From contig BGZK01000725.1 in assembly GCA_005406025.1 (NCBI GenBank), forward strand, positions 124,001-188,000: 64,000 nucleotides of DNA, read 5' to 3'. The notes beneath the pieces are model-generated. The model was given only the letters and a program-made list of their open reading frames with translations. It was not told the DNA's origin and made no database searches. The stretch is from Eumeta japonica (Eukaryota > Arthropoda > Insecta > Lepidoptera > Psychidae). Of the stretch, positions 11,966-23,304 are shown piece after piece (the stretch's first letter is position 1; the number at the start of each line of letters is the position of its first letter). A program made the position numbers and the translations under genes.

Positions 11966-12777
11966 AAGTTATTTAAGAAAGGACCTTGACCTTTTTCAAT
12001 AATACTTTACCTAAGAAAATGTACAGCTTGCTGGTACTTAATTGACCACTGGTATATATTATAATTAATTGTAAATAAAATATGATGAAAAATTATCTTA
12101 AATTTGTATATGAAATATGAATTTTTTTTTTTGCAGACCCCATTAATATAATTTTGCCTTTCTTTACTTTTTAAACAAATAACGTTCATGATTATTGTTA
12201 CATAATGATTATGAGGTCTCGTTGCACTTGTTTCTACCGTTTTCATATCTTGAGCTTTGTTAACAAGAAAGAGCTTGCTATATTAAAACGTAGGTATAAT
12301 GCATATGACGACACGTGGAACAATGTTTTTCAAAAAAACATTTTTTGTCCTCACCTTATCTAATTTCGATATTAATTCCACTTCAGCTAATCTTTTTGCA
12401 AAATATGAGACGTTAAATGTACACTGGGTTCTAAACCAGTGATATTATCAAAACTAATGCAGTCTTGTAAGTGCATATTTGATATCGAGGTCACTTGTTA
12501 TTGCTGAATGAAATTTAAAATGAGAAAATGTTTCATTGATTTTTTCCATCGAAGAGTGTTTCAAATAAAAGCTTGCAAAAGCACATGTTTGAAAAGCTAA
12601 TTCAAAAACTTAAACTTAAACAACGTTTTTTCAATCAATTATATAAAAAAAAATGCTAAACACGTTGCTTTCCTGCACAGATTCCAAAACAAGAAAATGA
12701 AAAATGAAAAAGAATTTTACAATCGTTAGTTGTGTTGTTTTCAATGTTATACAATAAAAGTTAATTTTTTATTTCAT
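11966..12777. other. AT-rich intergenic DNA, nothing recognised
   Basis: No credible coding frame is present. The minus-strand frame of 79 codons at 12007-12246 has no recognisable motif. Confidence 0.5.
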
Positions 12778-12875
12778 TTATAAAGTCAAGCCTTTTTACT
12801 AGAAGGCCATGCAAAGAGCACAGGTCTTGATATGATGCGGTCTTTGCACATCTCTTTTACTGCGTATGTAAATTT
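12778..12875 (-). mobile_element. Short 3' tail of the LINE family also found at 60.6 and 62.4 kb
   Basis: On the minus strand the words GAGATGTGCAAAGACCG, GCCTTCTAGTAAAAAGG and CTTGACTTTATAAATG match, in the same order, the 3' end at 60.8 kb (GAGAGATGTGCAAAGGTCG, CCCTTCTAGAAAATTGAC, GTGAGTTTATA). Only about 100 bp remain, so this would be an extremely 5'-truncated copy. Confidence is limited by its length and divergence. Confidence 0.45.
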
Positions 12876-12879
12876 AACA

Positions 12880-14365
12880 AAATAAAAACTGCCCCGGAAA
12901 TATTGAAACTGCCCCTACTTAACTGCATTTCATCATATGTTGATAGCCTTACTAGGCTATAATACGAATAATATAATAAGAATATTTTCTTAACGATAAA
13001 AAAATGTAATAATAGAACTTGCATCAAAATTTGTCAACTTACCTATTTACATTTTCACAAATTACCGTCATATTGTGTTACTATTACCTAAGTAATAAAA
13101 AAAAGTCAAACCGCCTAAGCGAAGGCGGAACTTCAGCCTGTTCTGCCTAAAACGAGTTTTTTATCCTCTTAGTTACAAAGGTTATATATGTGTAGATTAT
13201 GAATCAATTACATAGCACATATATTACATAATGAACTGGCAATCTAGACGAAGTTGTTTTCTTGTAGCATTGATGTATTTCTGTCTCACGCAGCGAGCTC
13301 TACCACGTAACGAATTCTCGGAGACTGGTACGGTAAACATCTGCGGTTAGGCCATAAATGAAGTCAGGGATAAGTCAATTTGAATAAACTAAGCAATGAG
13401 TTGTGAAAGCATTGGAGATGTTGTCTCAAATAAAACCATTTCCACCGAAACGGCTCACTGTGGATTCCCACTCCCATAGAATACACACTTCCTATGGATG
13501 ATGCTAATTTCTCTGTCATCTTTATATATAGTATATATTAGTTCTGAGATAACTGCTCAAGTAATTTGTATAAGTTCAATGTGATATTAATAACATTTAA
13601 TAGTATATATATACGCAGACAATTTTGGAGTTAGATAAGACAACACCATATTTTGTGCATTTTATATTATTGAAATAAAGTAAACTTTAGATAAAATGTT
13701 ACAAAACAGATGAGACACCATCTCTAGAAAAATTTGAAAAGCGATAGAGCTTGCAGGTCAACGTTGAAACTTCTCCCTATTTTCAAGATTTAGAAGTTAG
13801 AAAGCATACTTAATCGTAACTTTTTGGAGGTCTAACGATCTCAAAATTCAGTTTTTTTTCTTCAAAAAATAAAGTAAAGATTAAAAAAGCACAGTTGTAG
13901 TCGTTTAATCTTTACTTTTCGAACTCGTAAAACCGTATCATTTTTAAATTGACTTCTTCAATGCTCTTGCCTTGGGTATTACAAGCAGGTTTTTTTCTGT
14001 CGCAGGAAAAACCCGCATGTAATGTTGGTTGAATGATAAGTTTTTGGAATCGAGTTATAAACATGCTTGTATTATTGGATTGATGGTATGCAGAAGTTAA
14101 TAGACTTCTATTAGGTAAATTATGGAAAGCCTAGCGAATGAAAGGTGCTGGGCGCATTAGCTGATACGTTTCGAAACATAAAATAGTTTTGGTTGCCTTT
14201 GTGTGTGATGGTATGATGAATAGGACGCGCCGACTGATCCTACCCAAAGTAAATTACTTAAATGCAAAGCAGAAAAAAGAATTCATTTTTAATTTTATTT
14301 ATCGAGGAAGTATTAGCATTTCATATATTTCTCGGCGAAAATATTGAATGTTACTAATATAAATA
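12880..14365. other. Intergenic DNA with two hairpins, no genes seen
   Basis: No recognisable protein is encoded. Two inverted repeats stand out. The first is a perfect 15-bp pair at 13871-13885 and 13904-13918 with an 18-nt loop. The second is a 17-bp pair with two mismatches around 13978-14022 (ATTACAAGCAGG against CCCGCATGTAAT). Confidence 0.5.
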
Positions 14366-14369
14366 TATA

Positions 14370-15150
14370 TTATTTTCAACTTCCCGCAATGAAAATTGAT
14401 AAAATTTTCATAAATTGGGAACATACCGATTTCAGTCAGATTTTCGTACATCTTGTTTTCTTCAGATCTTGACATTTAAGGGTCTCACGAATTTACTTTA
14501 TATATCTTCCGAATGATGTCTGTGTGTGCGTGCGTGGGTGCTTGCGTGCATGCACGTGCGTACGGGCTTCGGGCGGGCAGGTTTGAAGCTCTGGCAGATG
14601 GGCATACATGCGTGTGTCCGTGAGCGCGTGTTCGTACAGTACAACGTATAAAACTCTGCCGCTGTGAAGTTAGTCACGAAAGCGTCGCAATGGCATTAAA
14701 TTGACTCACGGGGAAGAAGAAGGAAGGGTCTGGGAGTGTTGAACCTTATGTTAAAAATTTTTTGCAGGAAAATGAGAGCGGCAGTGGTCCGCTCAACCTA
14801 GACTTCCTGAAAATTTGAATTGATCCCATCAATTCAAATTTTTCATAGTTAACGAAAAATTCGAAAAAACAGGGTATTCTTAAAATAACATGAAAAATTT
14901 TTGATGGATTAATATATTATACTGGATTACTATTTTCTCTTTAAAAAAAACTACATCGAGTGCTAAATTGATAAATTAGAATTTTTTTTTAAAGAGGTTA
15001 CAAATTAGAAAGACACTGTTTTAGTCCGATTTTTGAAAATTTTGTTTTTAACAGACCTTTACGTTTTAGGTCCTTACGAATTTATTTAGAGCATTTTCCT
15101 AGTGATTTCTGTCTGTTTGTTTCTCTGTCTCTCTCTCCCTGCGCATGCGT
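14370..15150. repeat. Interspersed repeat copies with GT/TCTG-rich tail
   Basis: Two adjacent diverged blocks (about 14370-14560 and 15025-15150) share an ordered set of words with 19.2-19.4 kb: AACTTCCCGC, AAATTGGGGAC or AAATTGGGAAC, GATTTTCG, GGTCCTTACGAATTTA or GGGTCTCACGAATTTA, and a final GT/TCTG-rich run such as TGTCTGTGTGTGCGTGCG. I infer a non-autonomous repeat family. The simple-sequence tail varies between copies. Confidence 0.55.
14810..14842. repeat. Perfect 15-bp hairpin, 3-nt loop
   Basis: The arms at 14810-14824 and 14828-14842 are exact reverse complements (AAAATTTGAATTGAT and its partner) around the loop CCC. Confidence 0.9.
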
Positions 15151-18100
15151 GCAGGTAAGGTGTGTGCGATAAACCCCTCAACTTTTACGACATTCGAAAG
15201 TGTTTCACTCAACTTAAATTTCCTGATTTTCCAAAGGACTTTTTCGAACTAACTTTCATAATTCTCAAACTATCTCTTTTCTTTAAAATAATACATAATG
15301 TACTGGGTCAAAATTGGTTTATGCGTTAGAGACGTATGGTAAATGAAAAATTGGAACCAAAGGTTTTTGTCAAGATAGCTCATGAAATTCTTGATGGATA
15401 TTTGGTACTCGGTCAGAAGTTCTGATTAAAGAACTTGCATCAAATGATGGAAAACGGATCAAAATCATACAACGCCTTCGAAAGATAATCGTAGTTTAAA
15501 ATTACCCTTTTTGTTTTTATAATTTAGTTTTTTAGTTTAGTTAGAACTTGAAGAGCTCAAAACGTTTTAAAACTAAATCTTTAAGCCTTTTAGGTTTGAC
15601 AAAGCACTGTAATTTATTGCTATTTATATTTTAATTCGCTTGGCTATAAAGCTGTAGGGATATATGGCCTGCAGGGTCAATGTTTTTCAATTTTTTTTTA
15701 ATATCTTCCTGTAGGTATTATGTTTATCGAGAAGTAATACGCCTTATGATGTGGAAATTTTTCACACAGGTAGCATCATCAGACAATGACAAATGATCAC
15801 GTATATTTTTAGATTAATTGAATTTATATAGCATCGGTAAACATCAAATTTTATTTTAGGAAACCTGTCTTAGGTTTATATCAAGGAGTGCAAGTTTGTA
15901 AATACATTTTAATTCTGTCATAGCATGCTTGAAATCAATAACGAAACAAACAAAATGACATTTTTAACGCGACAACCACTCGCGTCACCTTAGTGGTTAC
16001 TGTCGCTCATTGCGAACAAAAAATATTGTACGTGCAAATAACAATTCACAGTTTATTTGTTGTAAGTCGACAAACTCAGAAACGGGAATCCATTCAGGAA
16101 AATACGACCGCGATTCCAATTCTTAGAACATTACTCTCAGATAAACAAATAGAAATTCGAAGCCAAGTTGTGAAAAAAAAAATCAACCATAGAGCAAAGG
16201 AAGTGTCGAGCAACCTCACTTCCCGTTATAAAGGAATAAAGGGCGGAAATATCACCAAGGCCGGGCCGACTATTAGCGAGCAACACTAGACACTTAGCGT
16301 GCCTAACGATGAACCAGCTGCATCGCTTATATGAATTGTGCAGGACAATAATAAACTTTATGATATCGTTATCGTGGACTGATGCTCAAAAATATCGTAT
16401 TACTTGACTAAATACAAATATTAAACGGTAGAGCTGTGCTGTGGTCAACTTAGGTTCAGCACGTTAATGGATCGGCTCGATGAGATGCCACACTCTCACT
16501 TAATACAGACGTGAAGTAATAGCTTCTTCTGGTGCACTTTGTCCAGCGAATGAGAGTTCCTGTGGCTCTGATGAATCACCCCAGTCATCGACGCTCCCCT
16601 CCATTAATACTCCTACATTACAAATCCTATTTTTCCCAAAAAGGCCTGCAATGTGCTAGTGACTCCTCGGGTTGCATGTGGCCATTCAATAACCACCTTC
16701 TTTCTAATGGCTGGTAAGCTCGTTTGTCCCTCGGGAAAACTTATAAAAAAATAGAATAAATACGGTGACAAAATTTAAAATCAGAATAAAGATTTATAAA
16801 AAAAAATACAAATAAATCGCAAAAGTTTGTCTTTCTTGCTCTCTCGATAAGACGTGCAAAACCATTAATATATACGGTAGTACTAAATTATTGCCATCAA
16901 TATAGAAGTATTTCAGTATTATTAGTATTTTAAAACATATGATTGTGCGAAATTTGTCACAAATTATTTAAAAAATATTTGTATTAAATCTTTTCCCCAG
17001 AGAGATTTAAAATATAAATTAAAAGCATTATTCAAACGTCCTACATGTATTGGGTCGTAAAATTAATTTATATATCTTATGGGGTGACATTAGACAGAGC
17101 TTGTATTAGAAGAGCTAAAAAAAAAGTCATATTCGTTCTACTTATGTTCAAAACTTAACAGAAAAAAAACATTCTCTTCAATTTATCCACAACTTATTTT
17201 CAAAAATAAGTAAATTTGTTAATTTTCCACCGATACCTTTACAAAATACGAATCATCAACAAACAAGAAAGTGGTTCTAGTTCACATAATTAAGGACCAA
17301 ACCTCGTTCTATTTAATCACATGAGTATGGACTAGGAATTGTTATTCCGTATGCTGTCGTTTGTCACATTTTAACCAGCTGACCATTAACGTCAGTCTAA
17401 TTTACCTAAAACTTTAATGACAAAGTTAACCAAGCGGTTATTTCTAAGTTATAGAACCTCATTTACCAATCAAAAAGGAATAAAAAACTTTAAAATTATT
17501 AGAAATCATTTCTGTTATTGAGCAGCTGTAGGCATAAGTCTAGTCACGTTATGTTATGCGTCCCTAAATCTTTTATTCCTTTCAAATATCCAAATAGTCC
17601 TTTATGGAATACACAAGTCTTGATCTTGTACTTTCGATAAAAACACAAAGAGTAAGAAAAAAAAACAAAAATTTTCAAAAGCATCCAATACCTACATTAA
17701 TTTATCTAGAGTGCTTCACATAATTCATTTATCTCTAGCAGGTACCCAGGTTTGATGTGATAGAAAATGGCTTTTCTTTATTCAAAGTGAAATAAATATT
17801 TTAGGTGTACAAAGAATTCCCAAATAAAACGTATATTACGTTTGTAGTATACTTGCGTGCCTTGTAGAATAGGGTGACCATATATTACTCGTAATAAAAT
17901 CGTAATTGCTCGAAATCTATGCGTTACATACATTTTAAAATTTTTAATTTCTTGTGCTTTAAATCGCAATGCGAAAATAATAAATGGAAAAAGACGCAAA
18001 TTCGTTTAAAATTTGATTTTTGTTTCGTTTAAAATACCGAAGAGTGGGCAGCTTTTCATTTTTATTAAGATTTTCTTTAACAAAAACACTTATTATACGT

Positions 18101-18860
18101 ATTTGCATATATTTACAATATCTATACCACGATATAAATCTATTGGTTCTGTCTGTATATTTATTTTTTTCATTTCTATTTGTCTGTCTGTCTGTCGATC
18201 TATTTGTGTGTCTTCTCATTCTCAACCCAACTCAAGAACGGTTTACCACACCAAGAACATGTGATGGCGCAAATGTTAAGTCTAATATAAGATCGGTTAA
18301 CCCTACGGTATCTTATTAAAATGAATTAACGATTACATCATTTGTATAAAAATATGATTCTTTTGTACTCAATAAACAATTAAAATACATGTTGGAGTTT
18401 TTTTAATAATAAGAACGTTCGGCCTTTAAAAGGTTTTTCTATGTTTAAGAAAGCCTGTTAAAAAGAGATACGATATAAATATAGAACTGAGTCCTGCTTT
18501 TATACTTTAGAGCTTAGTAACCCTATTTCCGTTGCATTAATGTTACATTTTGTTAATAGAAGCTTAAAATTACAATACTTAATCAGCTAACAACGACTAT
18601 AATAATTCGGTGACATTGACAATGACCCGACATTGGAAACGTATAATTTTGAACGTGATTGTTTGATAGTTTGATATTTCTAGTACATATTTATTTGCTT
18701 TTCAAATCCTATTTTAGTTTCCAGCATGAAATTTGAAGAATTTCAAATAGTGGAAAATTATTGTTTTACGTACTGTCAATTTATGGCATTCAAAAGGTTC
18801 CAATCAACTAAAATTTTCTAAATATTCGGTTGGTAGATTTTTAGAAATCTCAAACTAAAA
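15151..18860. other. Mostly unrecognised; possible repeat blocks at 15.2-15.6 and 16.4-16.75 kb
   Basis: Around 15200-15560 the wording (GGGTCAAAATTGGTTTATGC, ACGGATCAAAATC, CCTTCGAAAGATAAT) fits the same dispersed repeat family as 5.7 kb. A 98-codon frame at 15993-16289 (basic, ending AGPTISEQH) matches nothing I know. Bases 16440-16735 are GC-richer without a credible gene and may be an old transposon UTR. From 16.75 to 18.86 kb I see only AT-rich DNA and a short TGTC microsatellite near 18180. Confidence 0.4.
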
Positions 18861-18869
18861 TTTTCAAAT

Positions 18870-19420
18870 TTTATTTTTTATTTTTTGACTACTGAACCAA
18901 TAGATACGAAAATTTAATCACCTTGTCTCTTAAAAATTACGTCGATTGCCACAAACTACATCTATTTTCCAAAATAAATCATTAGAGAAATTTGTGCCCA
19001 AAAGTTTTTGGTAAGAATTTTTTTCATATAATAATTACATTTTATCGCATCGATTATTATTTGAATTTAATTCATTTCCTGGACTTGTAACTTTTACATT
19101 TTAAAAACTAGGTTGAATGCCGAAAATCGGATCAGAATTGGTTGATTCGTAGAAGCGATATCGCAGTTCGGTATGAAATATTCAAAACAGTATTTTATGA
19201 ACTATCAGATTTTTAACTTCCCGCTAAAGAAATAAATTTTTTAAATTGGGGACGTCACTGATAACTAACCGCTGTTAAAATAGAAAAATTTTCGATAAGG
19301 ATTGTTTTCGGTTCGATTTTCGATAATCGAGTTCTCGTCAAATCTTGTCATAAAAAGTCCTAGGAATCTATTTTGACTCTTTTGCCCGTTATGCGTGTAT
19401 ATATCTGCATGTGCATATAT
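18870..19420. repeat. Third diverged copy of the ACTTCCCGC repeat family
   Basis: From about 18870 the phrases CTACTGAACCAATAGATACG, GAAAATCGGATCAGAATTGG and GAAGCGATATCGCAG lead into AACTTCCCGC at about 19214, AAATTGGGGACG, GGTTCGATTTTCGATAA, AAAGTCCTAGGAATCTATTT, and a TATGCGTGTATAT tail. The order is the same as in the 14.4-kb copy. No coding capacity is visible. Confidence 0.5.
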
Positions 19421-20001
19421 TTGTAGCGTTAGTAATGAAATTCGAGTAATTTATACATAATGCTTACAGTTTCTTATGTTAATTACGTACTTTGTCTTTG
19501 ACGTCAATTCAAATCGAAGACTCGTTATGCGTATATCGAACTCGAGCTGCGCACTCAATAAAATGAATCGTTTAAAATTATGTTGGAATCACATAGCATC
19601 TGATCTTAGATGCTTGGTTAACGATTAGCAATGAATTTAATAAAATATGTAAGTTCAAATCTGAATCTATAATTCACAGCATCAAAAATAGATAGTACGT
19701 ATAATGTGTTAGTTGAATAATTAAAATAAAAAATTAAACTTTTGATACCTTTCCTTTCAGATCTATAAGTGTCTACAAGACCAGAAATTAAATAATTGAA
19801 CCGAGAGGAACTTATGGCGCTACCTATAAAATTCAATAAATAATATAAAATTCAATATTATTGAATGCGATTATTACGGCAGATAGAATAGGAAATAGAA
19901 AAGTATGTTGACATTTTGTAAGTTATAAAACTGAAAATATGGAATAATACAAAAATAATATTTCATACTGACATCAAAAATGTACTAATGTTCTAATGCA
20001 C

Positions 20002-20054
20002 ATCAACACATTGATATGTGTTGATAGAGCTTGACTGATGTCAAACTCTATCAA
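20002..20054. repeat. Two overlapping hairpins, both with TGAT loops
   Basis: The first hairpin is 20002-20011 with 20016-20025 (10 bp, perfect). The second is 20021-20035 with 20040-20054 (15 bp, one mismatch). Both loops read TGAT, and TTGAT at 20021-20025 is shared by the two stems. Confidence 0.88.
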
Positions 20055-21290
20055 TTTTTTGCTGTGTTGCTAAAATTGTGTGTTTCTTATACTTATGGCG
20101 ATGAAACAGCACACTTTTTCTGTTTAGTTAAGCAAATAGATCATTTTGACAAGAATTACGCGCTGTAATCTCGTTAGGTGTTGGTGGTGAAGGTTTTCCG
20201 AGAAGACAAAAACTAAAAATGGTCAATAGCCCCCTAGTCTAGTTTTCACCGTTCCAAAACTGATCGGTTTTGTTTAGTTTTAATAAGACATCTCAATAAA
20301 ATAAACTTCATACACTGTATTCCTATTAAAACTTGATTCATGAAGTTTCTTTTGTGCTATTATGTAGCGCTCAAAGATGAAGCTCTTTCCTATGCGATGA
20401 CTTTCCTAAATTCCTCAATTACATTTATAACATATTGATATAATATTATATACATAATAAATTTATTATTAGAGCCCCGAGGAAGTCGAGAATTTTGACA
20501 AAATTTTGGCAATAAAATAAGAAGCATTGCATATTTAAAATCGGTCTCATTTCTGGTCAATGAAAAGTACGCTATTCCTTAGAACTTTTTCAAAATTCAC
20601 ATTTCAGCGCTATTCTTTAATTATACTTTTAAAGCCAGCGATAATATAAATTGGTATTCCAACCTGCAGTCTGAGTTCTGATTCATATTTTAGGAAACAA
20701 ATTTATATTAAAGATTCAAAAAAAAAATTAAAAATTAAAATCCTGGTGGAATAAAAAATATAACTTCTTGTTTCAAGTAGCAAAAGTTCAAAATTTAAAA
20801 GTTTAGCGTTAACATTTAAAACAAAAAATTAATTCAATTAATTCTGCTATTTTCAATGTCTAGAACACGGTTAGGTATCTTGAATTTGCGTCATCTACTG
20901 CAAATCATTGTCAATGTGACGTGACACGCAGGCGATTGCGCACGCTGCATTAGCTTTTTCATCAAAAAAAATCATTTAGAATAAATTAATGAATGTTACA
21001 CTTTTAAATTCGACTTAAACAACAATTCAGTAATAAGTATAATTCAAAATGAAAATAATATAAATTGTTTGTTAACTGAATAATTTAAGACATACGTGCT
21101 GGAGTTTCAACAATAACAATTTTTGAAATTTCGTTATAAAGTTCTTCGGTTTATTTCTCTATTTTGATCCTATCTAATAAGCATTGAATAAGTAATTATC
21201 ATACATAATATAGCGTAATATTTTCTCTAATAGTCGTTACAACACGTATTTTAAAATTAAAAGGATGGTTTTTCCAAAATGAAAATTTTG

Positions 21291-21331
21291 TTTTGTTTGT
21301 GGTCATCGGAAAAAGAAGACCACAAACAAAA
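21291..21331. repeat. Perfect 14-bp hairpin, 13-nt loop
   Basis: TTTTGTTTGTGGTC at 21291-21304 pairs exactly with 21318-21331. Confidence 0.9.
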
Positions 21332-22412
21332 TCTACGAGTCTCGCCGCAACAATAATAAATCTATCAACATTCTCAAATACAACATTTTTGAATCTGTAT
21401 CTACTTCCATGTTCGATCTTAAAGTCAAATATTGACACGTGACTTCCTTCACTAATGTAAGAACTACCGTCGAAAACAGGGTGATTAAGTCAAAAAAGAA
21501 AAATCTCGTCATTAAACGAAACGAAAAGTTACTGAAAAAGGAGTCTCGTATTTTCTTTTTGTTTAATCTTGCTTACAGTAAGGTTAATAAGGTAGGTAAA
21601 TAAGGCAAAGTGAGGTAAATATTCATTTTGTTGTACTCAGTCAAGACAGTGATGGGTCGCCTATGTCAAGAAAGCTGTAGTAAATCTCTCTTGTCCCTTT
21701 ACGAGTGGCGGTGGAAGGTGATTCATGAAGAGTGAAACTTCTCATCTTAAAGAACCAAGGAAGCGCGCTATTAATATTTTCTTTTGCAGTACAAAAATTA
21801 CATCAGAACACAATATTTTTAATATTTTTAGTATAATTTCTGTTCAACAACTCGATTTATTATCAAAATTTATTACTTACAAATGTGATAGTTACGTCAT
21901 TGTGTAGATCCATGATACCTAAAGCTAGGTACATGTCTTTGATCCATTTCATATTCATTCGATGACATCATAGGCCACGCGAGTGACTATTAGAAATGAG
22001 GTAATGAGCTGTCACTGCTCAGTTTAAAGTGACCGAACGTCGATACTACTCATTGGGTTTGGATTAAAAACAATGCAACTTAATGAATAAAATATGACCA
22101 GCGTTTGGTATTAAAATAAAAAAAAAAATCTAAAATCACCACATTCTGGCGTCAATTAGAAGTCGCAATTTAAAGGCGGAAATATAAAAAAATAACAAGA
22201 AAAGAAAATAATCTATTTACAAATGAGAATTTTTAAGAAAGAACGAGAAAAATGTTTACTGTATAAGATAGTTATAAGAACGTCGGAAATAGGAAACCGG
22301 TCGAACCGGGTGGACCAAAATACTGAGTGTCAATGACCATCGACATTTGAAATTTACAATTTTCTACATAGGTGTAATCGTTTCTGATAGTTTTATGATT
22401 AAACCTACTTCT

Positions 22413-22456
22413 ACGAGCATGCCAGTCACCTACTTTTTGGTGATTGGCATGCTCGT
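22413..22456. repeat. 18-bp GC-rich hairpin, 8-nt loop
   Basis: The arms are 22413-22430 (ACGAGCATGCCAGTCACC) and 22439-22456, with one mismatch and loop TACTTTTT. The stem is unusually GC-rich for this region. It is too short for a typical microRNA precursor. Confidence 0.88.
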
Positions 22457-22565
22457 TTATCACACAAAAATACTTTGACAAAATCGAGTGTTAGTGCACA
22501 CACGGTAGAAGTATTCTGTTTATTTTTTAGGAGAATGAGAGAATATACTATGGAGGTGGTAAACA

Positions 22566-22568
<3 letters not shown>

Positions 22569-22600
<32 letters not shown>

Positions 22601-22601
22601 T
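22569..22601. repeat. (GA)n microsatellite
   Basis: An almost pure GA run of about 16 repeats. A related CT-rich run follows at about 22745-22775. Confidence 0.95.
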
Positions 22602-22609
22602 GCGATTGA

Positions 22610-23155
22610 TCGACAATTTTTTTATTGCTTAAAGTAACATTTTAGTAAAGATATAAATTGTTCGACTCAATATAAAATATTTTTTAAAAGTACGAAATAG
22701 TCACTACGACCCAAGAGAAAATAATGTGCTATAGATTTTAATGTTTCTCTCTCTCTTTCTTTCTCTTCTCTCTTTGCACATATTTCGAGTAGAACAAGAA
22801 TATATTATACAGTAAGGAGTCTATTCTCCATGGTATGTAGAGTCCGTGTACGAGCCCGTATACAACGGTAGAGTAGTGGAGAAGCAGACCGCTACGAACC
22901 ATCGCATAAAGAGGAGACGAAGGATAGGGAAAATATATAGAAATGCTTCTATTCTATCTTATTCTCCCACGCCTAAAACCTATATATACATTTATAGCTA
23001 TTTCTTTTTGTTACACATTTTCGTTTCATAAAATCCAATTCACTATTCCAGTCCCAAAAGAAGTTCACTTAAAAAAAAAGATGTGGAAAGTTACGTCATC
23101 ATAAGGTAACGGGGCTGACATTCGGGCTTTCCAATCCGTATTTGGATATGAAAGT
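22610..23155. other. Intergenic, nothing recognised
   Basis: A 61-codon plus-strand frame at 22846-23031 is rich in Arg and Lys near the middle but has no family signature. The rest is AT-rich. Confidence 0.4.
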
Positions 23156-23300
23156 TCACAGGGTTGATTCAATGGTATGAGACCGTTCGGATCTTTGGTG
23201 TTACCATTGGGGGCACCACAGGGATCGCCATTTGCTCCGTTTCTGTTGTTCATTTATGTATATTAATGATTCACTTAGCCTTATTCTGAATGTCTACAAA
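23156..23300 (+). pseudogene. Scrap of LINE reverse transcriptase (GxPQGS box)
   Basis: On the plus strand from about 23168 a frame reads SLVLPLGAPQGSPFAPFLLF then IYVY and a stop. After a one-base shift INDSLSLIL follows. This matches RT motif B of non-LTR retrotransposons (GVPQGSxLGPxLFxxYINDL), with GAPQGS starting at 23210. Nothing before or after is readable, so it is a fragment of roughly 45 codons. The minus-strand frame over the same bases is a shadow. Confidence 0.6.
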
Positions 23301-23304
23301 ATCT

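Larger units (their letters stand above)
19430..22560. other. AT-rich intergenic DNA with several hairpins
   Basis: No gene or transposase is recognised. Notable inverted repeats are at 20002-20054, 21291-21331 and 22413-22456, listed separately. Short minus-strand frames at 19618, 21199 and 22272 and the plus-strand frame at 21725 carry no motif and coincide with hairpins or A/T runs. Confidence 0.5.

Noticed and set aside
13978..14022. GC hairpin followed by T-run as a bacterial-type terminator
   Set aside because: The window is eukaryotic; the hairpin has mismatches and no gene ends next to it.
16440..16735. GC-richer block as a host gene
   Set aside because: Both strands are full of stops apart from a 61-codon frame without motif. 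It is more like old repeat sequence, but I could not name it.
18013..18319. Overlapping hydrophobic frames at 18.0-18.3 kb on both strands
   Set aside because: Three overlapping frames exist at once over a TGTC-rich simple stretch, which is the signature of low-complexity sequence rather than a gene.
22413..22456. The 18-bp hairpin as a microRNA precursor
   Set aside because: The stem is too short for Dicer processing and pairing does not extend beyond it.
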